Assembly (NCBI GenBank): GCA_016793095.1
Contig: JAEUJQ010000068.1
Coordinates: forward strand, 1-64,000
Direction of reading: 5' to 3'
Length of the DNA: 64,000 bases
DNA from: Myxococcaceae bacterium
GTDB lineage: Bacteria > Myxococcota > Myxococcia > Myxococcales > Myxococcaceae
Both the position numbers and the translations under genes were made by a program. This document shows, piece by piece, positions 1 through 6,651 of this stretch. How positions within the stretch are numbered: position 1 is the stretch's first letter; each line of letters begins with the position of its first letter. Under the pieces are notes generated by a model. That model did not search any database, was not told the DNA's origin, and saw only the letters and a program-made list of their open reading frames with translations.

Positions 1-488
1 GGGTGCTCCTCGACGCCGACGTTGAACCAGACGGGCGAATTGAAGGCGACCTTCTGACGCAGGAGGAGGTGCGTCAGCTCGGCGTGGAACGCGGCCTTGT
101 CTTCCGCCGTCGCGAAGTAGCCACCCGTCTCACCCCACGCGGTGATGGTGTCTGCCACGCGACCGACGAGCCGGCGCACGCTGCTCTCGCGCTCGGGCGT
201 GCCCGGGCTGCCACGGAAGTACTTCGAGGCGACGACGTTGGTGGCCAGCATCGACCAGGACTTCGGGACCTCGACGTTCTTCTGCTCGAAGACGACCTTG
301 CCGTCTTCGCCTGCGATGGAGGCGGTGCGGTACTCCCAGGCGATCTCATCAGCCGGGTCGACCCCGGGCGTGGTGAAGAACCGCTTCACCGTCAGCCCCT
401 GGCGCTTGCCGTTGCGCGGCACGGCGCGGTTGTCGATCGCGAGCCCTTCGGACACCGCGGCGTTCATGGGAGCCAGCTCCTTCTCCAT
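1..488 (-). CDS. nrdJ: Adenosylcobalamin-dependent ribonucleotide reductase (class II), N-terminal part, truncated by window edge
   Basis: Class II RNR reduces ribonucleotides to deoxyribonucleotides using adenosylcobalamin and no oxygen-dependent radical subunit. Only the first 162 residues are in the window. The stretch around residues 60-95 (QKNVEVPKSWS, then TNVVASKYFRG) and the segment LLLRQKVAFNSPVWFNVG are characteristic of the N-terminal region of NrdJ. The ATG at 488 is preceded by GGAGGGG at 8-nt spacing, which fixes the start. The gene has about 180 nt of transcribed leader and a good sigma70-like promoter. Family assignment is firm; catalytic residues lie outside the window. Confidence 0.9.
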   Translation of the reverse strand, partial: MEKELAPMNAAVSEGLAIDNRAVPRNGKRQGLTVKRFFTTPGVDPADEIAWEYRTASIAGEDGKVVFEQKNVEVPKSWSMLATNVVASKYFRGSPGTPERESSVRRLVGRVADTITAWGETGGYFATAEDKAAFHAELTHLLLRQKVAFNSPVWFNVGVEEH

Positions 489-614
489 GTGTTTCCCCTC
501 CAGTGTTGCAGCGTGGTCTGACGTGTGACTGCCGGTCTGTGTGATGAGTGACGACTGATCAGCCCTCAGGTGGACGCCCCCTGGGGGTGCAAAGAATGAA
601 AGGTGGGAGATTTC

Positions 615-643
615 GCACCCGGGATCCCTCCCGGACCGGGTGC
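615..643 (-). promoter_or_regulatory. Leader hairpin in the nrdJ 5' UTR
   Basis: Perfect 8-bp arms GCACCCGG and CCGGGTGC enclose a loop that itself contains GGGATCCC. A second short hairpin (CCCCC-A-GGGGG, near 577-587) follows nearer the gene. Together they make the roughly 180-nt leader structured. I see no B12-box (GCCACTG-like) element, so I do not call a cobalamin riboswitch. Confidence 0.35.
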
Positions 644-676
644 TACAGGGTGCTTCGCCTCCGAATTGGGAGGCGC

Positions 677-705
677 GTTATGCGCTCGCCACATTTCGGT
701 GTCAA
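677..705 (-). promoter_or_regulatory. Sigma70-type promoter of nrdJ
   Basis: On the minus strand TTGACA (700-705), a 17-bp spacer and CATAAC (677-682) make a near-consensus promoter about 190 bp before the nrdJ start codon. A second TTGACA occurs just upstream (729-734) without an equally good -10. Confidence 0.6.
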
Positions 706-713
706 GCCTAGAG

Positions 714-729
714 CCCCAACATGTTGTGT
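714..729 (-). promoter_or_regulatory. Candidate NrdR box
   Basis: The minus-strand 16-mer ACACAACATGTTGGGG matches the NrdR box consensus (acaCwAtATaTwGtgt) at about 12 of 16 positions and contains the perfect palindrome CAACATGTTG (717-726). It sits 8 bp upstream of the -35 element. NrdR normally binds two boxes; a clear second box was not found, so the call is tentative. Confidence 0.45.
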
Positions 730-763
730 CAATTTTTCGTCCGATACCCAAGGCTTAGGGGGT

Positions 764-783
764 TTTTCCACCCCTGTGGAAAA
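764..783. promoter_or_regulatory. 20-bp inverted repeat of two DnaA-box-like 9-mers
   Basis: Perfect arms TTTTCCAC and GTGGAAAA separated by CCCT. Each arm extends to TTTTCCAC[C/A], one base away from the DnaA box TTATCCACA. It lies 58 bp upstream of the nrdJ -35. DnaA sites control nrdAB in E. coli; a similar role here is inference. It could equally be the operator of an unrelated dimeric repressor. Confidence 0.4.
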
Positions 784-1056
784 CTCCGTTCGCTCCCGGG
801 CCGGTAAATCGGGCTTTGCGCGAGCCTGGGGTGAAAGGTGGGAGTCGGACCGCATGAGCCTGTCTTCTGCATATCGTCACGGCCCTACATCACTATTCAT
901 CGCCCGTTGGTCCCGGGCGTGGCGGCTTTGCTGAAAGTATGTGCTGTGCGTTGATCGCGCTCCTCTCGGAGCCCCGTGTGGCCGAGGCGTTTTGCGTGCG
1001 CGCACCATCAGGCTCAACGGCTGACGAGAACGCGCGAAATCGATATCAGCGCGCTC

Positions 1057-1389
1057 ATGCCACCTCCGTATGCCCGACAGGTCTTCGTCTGCACCAACCG
1101 CCGCCCCGACGGAGCGCCCAAGGGGTGCTGCGCTTCGAAGGGGGGCGACGAGCTGCGACTCGCGCTCAAGAAAGAGCTCGACGCGCAGGACGTGAAGAAC
1201 ACCCGCATCAACGGCGCCGGCTGTCTCGACGCCTGTGAGCGCGGAATGGCGATGGTCGTCTACCCGGAGCAGGTCTGGTACGGCCCGGTCACGCAGGCAG
1301 ACGTGAAGGAGATCGTCTCCTCACACCTGAGGGACGGGCAGCTCGTCGAGCGGCTGGTGATGAAGCTGCCGATCGAGCGCAAGAAGTGA
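1057..1389 (+). CDS. (2Fe-2S) ferredoxin of thioredoxin-like fold
   Basis: A 110-residue electron-transfer protein. Cys12, Cys24 (or Cys25), Cys56 and Cys60 give the pattern C-x11-C-x31-C-x3-C typical of thioredoxin-like 2Fe-2S ferredoxins, with the hallmark GCLDAC around residues 55-60. The ATG at 1057 starts exactly at the conserved domain; upstream in-frame codons back to 976 look non-coding, and no strong Shine-Dalgarno was seen. It is convergent with the BAX-inhibitor-like gene, with 18 bp between them. The redox partner cannot be inferred. Confidence 0.8.
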   Translation: MPPPYARQVFVCTNRRPDGAPKGCCASKGGDELRLALKKELDAQDVKNTRINGAGCLDACERGMAMVVYPEQVWYGPVTQADVKEIVSSHLRDGQLVERLVMKLPIERKK

Positions 1390-1407
1390 CGCGCGAGGGG
1401 CCCCGTC

Positions 1408-2118
1408 TCAGCGCCGGCTGCCGAAGAGGCGCAGGATGCTGAGGAAGAGGTTGATGAAGTCGAGGTACAGCATCAGCGCGCCGTTGATGGCGAGGCTGCC
1501 GACGCTCGCGTAGCCGCTCGAGGCGTGGAACTGGCGCAGCTTCTGGGTGTCGTACGCGGTGAGCCCGGCGAAGACGACGACGGCGGCGCAGCTCTTCACG
1601 AAGCCGAGCAGGTCGCTCTGCAGGAAGATGTTCACCACGCCGGCGATCAACACGCCCACGAGACCCATGAAGAGGAAGGTGCCCCAGGCCGAGAGGTCCT
1701 TCTTCGTCACGGTGCCGTAGACGCTCATGGCCCCGAACATGGCCGCGGTGATGAAGAAGGCCGTCGAGATCGAGCCCAGGTTGTAGACGAAGAAGATGGC
1801 CGAGAGCGTCAGGCCCGAGAGGAACGAGTACCCGAGGAAGAGGGCGCCCGCGACGGTCGCGCTGATGCGGTGCGCGATGGCCGAGAAGGCGAACACCACC
1901 ACCAGCTCGGCGATGATCAGGGGCAGGTAGAGGCCGCGCACGATCGAGAAGGCCTCCTGGCTCGACGCGACGAACCAGGCGGTGCCCGCCGTGAGCACCA
2001 GCCCTGCCACCATCCACCGGTACACCTTCGCCATGAAGGCGGCCGCCGACTCCTCCGAGAGGAGGGCCGCGGCTGAGGGGAGTCCGAACTGCTGCTGCTG
2101 CTGGGGATCGAAGGCCAT
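1408..2118 (-). CDS. BAX inhibitor-1 / YccA family membrane protein
   Basis: A 236-residue integral inner-membrane protein with about seven hydrophobic helices following a short Gln-rich N-terminus (residues 5-10). Sequence such as RFSxFSAIAHR-like second helix boundaries, the AYDTQKLR segment (residues about 180-190) and the C-terminal LYLDFINLFLSILRLFG match Bax1-I proteins. Bacterial members include E. coli YccA, which modulates FtsH, and BsYetJ, a pH-dependent calcium leak channel; which role applies here is unknown. Length is normal for the family. Confidence 0.88.
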   Translation of the reverse strand: MAFDPQQQQQFGLPSAAALLSEESAAAFMAKVYRWMVAGLVLTAGTAWFVASSQEAFSIVRGLYLPLIIAELVVVFAFSAIAHRISATVAGALFLGYSFLSGLTLSAIFFVYNLGSISTAFFITAAMFGAMSVYGTVTKKDLSAWGTFLFMGLVGVLIAGVVNIFLQSDLLGFVKSCAAVVVFAGLTAYDTQKLRQFHASSGYASVGSLAINGALMLYLDFINLFLSILRLFGSRR

Positions 2119-2176
2119 GGTGTCTTCCGCTCCTGTGTGGCCGCCTGTGGAGACGGCGAGCCTGTCAAACGTGCGT

Positions 2177-3640
2177 CTACCTCACCCGGGCCGGCGCTGC
2201 CGAGTGCAACGACGACGCCACCTCGGCGGTGAGTAAGGGCAACACCCCGCCGCCGCCAACGATGTTGACGATGTGAGAGATCGAGCCGCGGCACACGCCG
2301 CCCCAGGCTGGCTGGTCGGGCAGGCCGACGGACGCATAGGACGAGAAGTCGACGTAGAGGTCGGCCCACGATTGCTGCTGGCCGGCGCAGAGCAGGTGCC
2401 GCTCGGGGCGGATGTCGATCACCTCCTGCACCACGAAGCCGCCACCTGACACGTCCTCCACCGCGCGCTGGCAGAGCGTCTCCCAGTCGAGCGCCTCGCC
2501 GTACGCCGCCTTCACGCGCTCGGCGAACGAGGGCTCGCCCCGGGTGCGGCCCACGAAGACCGCGCGGCCCCCGTAGTCCCACGAGCGCTTGAGAACGTAG
2601 CGATCGGGGTTGGCGCGCACCTGCTCGAGCCGCTGGTCGCCCTTGAACAGCCGCGTCCACGGCACCGAGGTGCGAATGGCCTCGAGCTCGTCGTCCGAGA
2701 GCCCGGCGGCCTTCGCGATGGCCCGGTCCTCCACCGCCTCGGACAGGAGGCCGAACACGGCCTTCACCTCGACCTGTGACGCCGGCGGATTGAGCACCAC
2801 CGCGCGGGTCCCGTTCGGCTCGGCGAGCAGGGCCTTCACGAAGTCCGCGCCGGCGAGGTCGGGCTCCTCGAGGCGGCGGACGAAGAGGTGCCGGTAGACG
2901 AGATCGACGGGCTTGCCGTTGGCGAGCAGCCGGTCGGTGCCCGAGAGCTGGTCTGGATGCACGACCTCGGCCTCGACGCCGAGCTCGTTGAACCGCGCGC
3001 ACAGGGCCCGCTGCTCGGTGAGCTGGGCGTCGTTGCGGCGGCAGAGCAGGATCATGCGGGCAGGCCGCTGCCCCGGCCGCACCTTCGCGTAGCCAGCCAT
3101 CAGCGCGTCGAACAGGGCCCGGGCGTTGCTGCCGTTCTGGCGCTGCCAGGCGGAGATCTGCGCCTCGGTGGCGCCCCAGTGCCGGCCCACCACCTCGAGG
3201 AAGGTGTCGGCGGCGATGTCGCTGTACGCCTGCATGGCGGGAATGGTGGCGTTGAGCTCGAGGGCCTGCACCGAGTCGCGCACGAAGAAGTCGACGCGCG
3301 TGGTGACGAGCGTGTCGACGCGTCGGAAGGTGGCGTCGGCGAGGGTCTGTTCGAGCGGAGAGAGCCCGTTGAAGACGATCTCCCGGCGCAGGCCGTCGAG
3401 GACCGCGCGAGACATCTTGAGGCCGGCGGAGGCGAGCAGGGCGGCCAGGCGCTGCCGGCGGGCAAGCTCCTTCGCGTCGACGATGACGGGGGTCGCGGTG
3501 ATGGGGATCGGACGGATCGAGCCGTCCTCCTTCTTCGTCACGGCGAGCCCGCGCTCGGCGGCCAGCTTCGCGAGGGTCGGTCCGAAGGCGCTCGCGTCAC
3601 GCTCCAGCGCCACGCGGAGCTCAGGCTCGATCGTCATCAT
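2177..3640 (-). CDS. ATP-grasp-like protein, possibly circularly permuted
   Basis: A 487-residue protein. Residues about 200-260 look like a Rossmann-type pre-ATP-grasp domain (ARMILLCRRND...LVYRHLFVRR). The C-terminal third carries ATP-grasp-like features: RYVLKRSWDYGGRAVFVGR with a candidate ATP-binding Lys, and GGFVVQEVIDIRPERH. Similar arrangements occur in glutathionylspermidine-synthase-like and circularly permuted ATP-grasp ligases, so it may join an amine to a carboxylate, but the substrate is unknown. The reading frame is open upstream to 4183, but only the part from the ATG at 3640 looks like protein. It diverges from the gene at 3719 with 78 bp between them. Confidence 0.55.
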   Translation of the reverse strand: MMTIEPELRVALERDASAFGPTLAKLAAERGLAVTKKEDGSIRPIPITATPVIVDAKELARRQRLAALLASAGLKMSRAVLDGLRREIVFNGLSPLEQTLADATFRRVDTLVTTRVDFFVRDSVQALELNATIPAMQAYSDIAADTFLEVVGRHWGATEAQISAWQRQNGSNARALFDALMAGYAKVRPGQRPARMILLCRRNDAQLTEQRALCARFNELGVEAEVVHPDQLSGTDRLLANGKPVDLVYRHLFVRRLEEPDLAGADFVKALLAEPNGTRAVVLNPPASQVEVKAVFGLLSEAVEDRAIAKAAGLSDDELEAIRTSVPWTRLFKGDQRLEQVRANPDRYVLKRSWDYGGRAVFVGRTRGEPSFAERVKAAYGEALDWETLCQRAVEDVSGGGFVVQEVIDIRPERHLLCAGQQQSWADLYVDFSSYASVGLPDQPAWGGVCRGSISHIVNIVGGGGVLPLLTAEVASSLHSAAPARVR

Positions 3641-3718
3641 GCCGAGGAACGTTGGCGAGAGCGGCTCGCACTTCAAGACGAAATCAACCTGCTCGAACTT
3701 CTGGCATGCTGCCGCGCG

Positions 3719-4249
3719 ATGCAGCCTCGAACACCCGTCAAAGCGCTCTTCGACGCCCACGGCATCGGCCCCAACGCGTCGCGCCTCCCCGACTTCGAGC
3801 AACGACGCGCCCAGTTGCTCTTCACGTTGCTCAAGGAGCGCGCGTTCCCCGACGGGTGGTGGCACGGGGACGACCTCGAATCGGCGGTGCGGGTCATGCA
3901 GGGGCGCTTCGCCGATCTCGGGCTGGTGGCGCCGCTCGATCTGAAGGATCTGCAGCGCTCGGCGCGTGGGCACGTGGTGCAGCTCGAGGGCGAGGACGTG
4001 CTGCGCCGGCACCTCATCGGCCACGTCGTGCGCGAGGCGAACGGGTTCCTCGCGGGCCTCGAGCGCGCCCACCGCTTCTACGCGTTCGCGAGCAACCTGC
4101 CGTCGTGGAACCCGGCGGAGCCGGTGTGGCTCCTGCTCACCGCCGACGAGCGCACGCAGCTCCTCGCGGCGGGGGTGCTGCACCTCGCGTCGGGGATCGA
4201 GCGCCGGTACGATCCCATCGCCACACCGAAGCTCGAAGAAGAGGACTGA
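3719..4249 (+). CDS. Hypothetical protein, 176 aa
   Basis: A soluble, mixed-charge protein with no signal peptide or membrane segment and no motif I recognise. The start ATG at 3719 was chosen because coding-like sequence begins there; the frame is open further upstream only opposite the ATP-grasp-like gene. Its stop codon overlaps the next start (TGATG at 4247-4251), so it is almost certainly co-transcribed with the DsbA-fold isomerase. A joint function cannot be stated. Confidence 0.65.
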   Translation: MQPRTPVKALFDAHGIGPNASRLPDFEQRRAQLLFTLLKERAFPDGWWHGDDLESAVRVMQGRFADLGLVAPLDLKDLQRSARGHVVQLEGEDVLRRHLIGHVVREANGFLAGLERAHRFYAFASNLPSWNPAEPVWLLLTADERTQLLAAGVLHLASGIERRYDPIATPKLEEED

Positions 4250-4839
4250 TGGCTCGCCTGGTGGAGTTCTTCTTCGACTTCATGAGCCCGTATTCGTACC
4301 TCGCGGCGACGCGGGTCGAGGCGATGGTGGGGCCGGCCGGCGGAGAGGTCGGCTGGCGCCCGTGCTTTCTGCCCGCCGTGCTCAAGGCGACGGGCAACCA
4401 GGGCCCCGGCGAGAACCCGGTGAAGCTGCCGTACGTGATGAAGGACGTGGTCGCCTGGGCCGAGCTCCTGGGGTTGCCACCACTCGTGATCCCCGAGGGC
4501 TTCCCGTTCCTCGCGACCCAGGCCGATCGCTGCGCGCTGGTCGCGCTCGACGAGGGCAAGGGCCCCGCGTTCTGCAAGGCGATGTTCAACACCATCTGGC
4601 GTGACGGCCGGACCCCCGACGAAGCCGCCATCTCCGACGTGCTGGGCGCAGTGGGCCTCGACGCCGCGAAGGTGCACGCCCTCGCCTCGAGTCAGCCCCT
4701 GAAGGACCGGCTGCGCGCGAACACCGACGAGGCGGTGCGCCGCGGCGCGTTCGGCGTGCCCGCCTTCTTCGTCGGTGACGAGCTGTTCATGGGTAACGAT
4801 CGGCTCGACTTCGTGGTGCGCGCGCTCGCCCGAAGCTGA
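4249..4839 (+). CDS. 2-hydroxychromene-2-carboxylate isomerase / DsbA-family (GST kappa-like) protein
   Basis: A 196-residue thioredoxin-superfamily protein. The N-terminus EFFFDFMSPYSYLAA places the catalytic-type Ser13 in the FDFxSPYSY motif of HCCA isomerases and kappa-class GSTs, in place of the CxxC of DsbA. The C-terminal GVFGVPAFFV-like segment (GAFGVPAFFVGDELF) contains the cis-Pro of the fold. HCCA isomerase uses glutathione to interconvert intermediates of naphthalene degradation, but most genomic homologues have unknown substrates; no aromatic-degradation genes are nearby. It overlaps the preceding gene by one base. Confidence 0.8.
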   Translation: MARLVEFFFDFMSPYSYLAATRVEAMVGPAGGEVGWRPCFLPAVLKATGNQGPGENPVKLPYVMKDVVAWAELLGLPPLVIPEGFPFLATQADRCALVALDEGKGPAFCKAMFNTIWRDGRTPDEAAISDVLGAVGLDAAKVHALASSQPLKDRLRANTDEAVRRGAFGVPAFFVGDELFMGNDRLDFVVRALARS

Positions 4840-5188
4840 GGCCGCGACCACCAGGCGTACGGGCCCAGCAGGGCCCCGAGCAGGCGAGCCCGACGCCCGC
4901 CCCAGCGCTCCACCGCCGAGCGCGGCATGAGGCCTCGGGCTGGTGCGCCGGCTGACCGCGAGCGCTTCGGGTGTCGGAGCGAGTGCGAGCACGGCCGGCC
5001 CGAGCATGGACCTCGCTGGTGGCGGGACACACGGCCGGCCGTCGCAGCCCTGGTGAGGCTCCAGCGCCGCGTCGGCGGTGGCAGGGAGACCGCGGGAGCC
5101 GTCAGCCAGGGTGCGTTTCTGCTGGCCTTGCGCATGGCGCGACCCTTGAATCCGCCGGGCTTTCGAACACCCGACGGGGGTCACGCAC
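4840..5188. other. 349-bp intergenic region before the yfa operon
   Basis: No gene that I can support. A GC-rich hairpin, GGGCCC-AGCA-GGGCCC at 4861-4876, may end transcription of the isomerase operon but has no T-run. The last 40 bp contain a GGGGG ribosome-binding stretch for the yfaP-like gene. A minus-strand frame here looks like GC-driven noise. Confidence 0.4.
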
Positions 5189-6082
5189 ATGCTGCACGTT
5201 CTGGTGGTGATGGCGCTGGCGCAGCCGAAGCTCGCGCCCCAGCGACACGACGGAGTGCCAGTCGGCCGGGGTACCACCCTGGCGACGGTGACGCTGACGA
5301 AGCCCACCGGCGGCTGGTCGGTGGGCCGCATGCTGAAGGTCGAAGGCCGCGTGAGCGACACCTCCATCGATCCGGTGACGGTCAGCATCAACGGTGACCG
5401 CTACCTGATGCGGACCCGCAGCGGCGCCTTCTCTCGCGAGTTCCCCGCGGCGTCGGGGAAGAACGTCGTCACGGTGCTCGCCACCAACATGGCTGGCACG
5501 GCGCGCGCGCAGGCCACCACGTACGCGCAGATCCCTCCGGTGCCCATGAAGGTGATCCTCACCAGCGACACCGACGGCGTGTACACCGACCTGCACGTCT
5601 ACGAGCCGACCGACTCGAGCGAGTCCGGGCGCACGCTCGACCCGACGAAGATGGCGCATGTCTACTGGGCGGACACCTCGAGCCCGTCGGGCGGCACGTT
5701 CTTCCTCAACGAGCAGCAGGGCGACTTCGATCAGCCCGGCTACGGCCCGTACCTCTACGTGCACCGCGCGCCCCCGAGGGGCACCTACCTGATCGCCGCG
5801 AACTACTGGCCGAGCGGCGACAAGGCGCACACCATCGCGACGCTGAACGTCTCGCTCTTCGAGGGCACGCCGAACGAGATCAAGAAGACGGTGAAGATCC
5901 CGCTGGCGACGCCGGGCTCGACGCGGGTGCTGGCCTGGGTGCTGAACCTCGGCGGCGGTCGCGCGCTCGTCTACGTGCCCACGTCGGATCCGAAGCCCAC
6001 CGACGAGCGCTGGCCGGTGAACCTCGACGACGCCGCGAAGCAGATGCAGACCGAAGGCGGCGGCGGTGAGGGCGGCTACTGA
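5189..6082 (+). CDS. yfaP: DUF2135 (YfaP-like) exported protein, first gene of the alpha-2-macroglobulin operon
   Basis: A 297-residue protein with a short hydrophobic start (MLHVLVVMALA) consistent with export. The middle (residues about 120-230: TSDTDGVYTDLHVYEP, VYWADTSSPSGGTFF, YLYVHRAPPRGTYLIAANYWP) matches DUF2135 proteins such as E. coli YfaP, in which the DxDLHVxEPxG-type segment is the hallmark. The N-terminal 100 residues look like an Ig-like beta domain. Function is unknown; in E. coli and in the P. aeruginosa mag locus such genes accompany an alpha-2-macroglobulin. The ATG at 5189 has GGGGG 7 nt upstream. The next gene follows after 2 bp. Confidence 0.8.
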   Translation: MLHVLVVMALAQPKLAPQRHDGVPVGRGTTLATVTLTKPTGGWSVGRMLKVEGRVSDTSIDPVTVSINGDRYLMRTRSGAFSREFPAASGKNVVTVLATNMAGTARAQATTYAQIPPVPMKVILTSDTDGVYTDLHVYEPTDSSESGRTLDPTKMAHVYWADTSSPSGGTFFLNEQQGDFDQPGYGPYLYVHRAPPRGTYLIAANYWPSGDKAHTIATLNVSLFEGTPNEIKKTVKIPLATPGSTRVLAWVLNLGGGRALVYVPTSDPKPTDERWPVNLDDAAKQMQTEGGGGEGGY

Positions 6083-6084
6083 TC

Positions 6085-6651
6085 ATGAGCGCGCTGATCC
6101 TCCTGCTGCTGGCGGCCGGGCCCGAGGCGGGCCCACCGGTCACGCTGCTCCGCCAGGCCGTCGCTGACGCCGCGATCGCCCAGGTGAAGAAGATCGACGC
6201 GCGCTGGAACCCCGAGCAGCGCGACTGCGCCGGACTCGTGCGCTTCTCCCTGCGGCAGGCGTACAAACGCGTCGACCCGAGGCGCCTCGAACGCCCGCTC
6301 TTCTCCACCGCGACCGGCCCGGCCGACTTCGCCGACGCCGAGACCATGCTGGGCTTCAACCTCACCGGCCTCGGCCGTGACGAGCGCGCGCTCACCGTGA
6401 AGACGGGCGACGTGCTCGCCTTCCGCCAGGCCCGCGACTCGGGCGACGTCTTTCACCTGATGCTCGTCGTCGCGCCGTCGGACAAGGCGCACGGCGAGAT
6501 CCACGTCGTGTACCACCCGGGCGAGAAGGACGCGCCCGTTCGCGTCGGCCGCTTGAGCGAGCTGATGCGGGAGGCTCCGGGCGAGTGGCGCCCGGTGCCG
6601 CAGAACCCGTCGTTCCTCGGCTTCTTCCGCTTCAAGGAGTGGACGTCATGA
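6085..6651 (+). CDS. yfaT: DUF1175 (YfaT-like) protein, papain-like Cys/His signature
   Basis: A 188-residue exported protein (hydrophobic MSALILLLLAAG start). RDCAGLVRFSL places Cys48 in a DCxGLVRF motif resembling the catalytic Cys of NlpC/P60 peptidases, and DVFHLMLVV about residues 120-128 offers a matching His; HVVYHPG follows. This is the DUF1175 family represented by E. coli YfaT. A cell-wall amidase or peptidase activity is an inference from the fold-like motif only. It is translationally coupled: its stop overlaps the next start (TCATGA). Confidence 0.8.
   Translation: MSALILLLLAAGPEAGPPVTLLRQAVADAAIAQVKKIDARWNPEQRDCAGLVRFSLRQAYKRVDPRRLERPLFSTATGPADFADAETMLGFNLTGLGRDERALTVKTGDVLAFRQARDSGDVFHLMLVVAPSDKAHGEIHVVYHPGEKDAPVRVGRLSELMREAPGEWRPVPQNPSFLGFFRFKEWTS

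Larger units (their letters stand above)
489..1056. other. 568-bp non-coding region upstream of nrdJ
   Basis: No convincing protein gene lies here. The half next to nrdJ (489-783) holds the promoter, the candidate NrdR box, an inverted DnaA-like pair and leader hairpins listed separately. The other half (784-1056) shows no clear promoter for the ferredoxin gene and nothing else I can name. Confidence 0.6.

Noticed and set aside
489-670. Cobalamin riboswitch upstream of nrdJ
   Set aside because: Hairpins are present but no B12-box or other conserved core element could be found by eye.
920-945. Sigma54-type promoter for the ferredoxin gene
   Set aside because: A TGGC and a TTTGC element occur but their GG-GC spacing is one base short of the strict requirement.
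4692-5135. 147-codon minus-strand open frame before the yfa operon
   Set aside because: It overlaps the end of the isomerase gene and has GC-biased composition without a recognisable domain.
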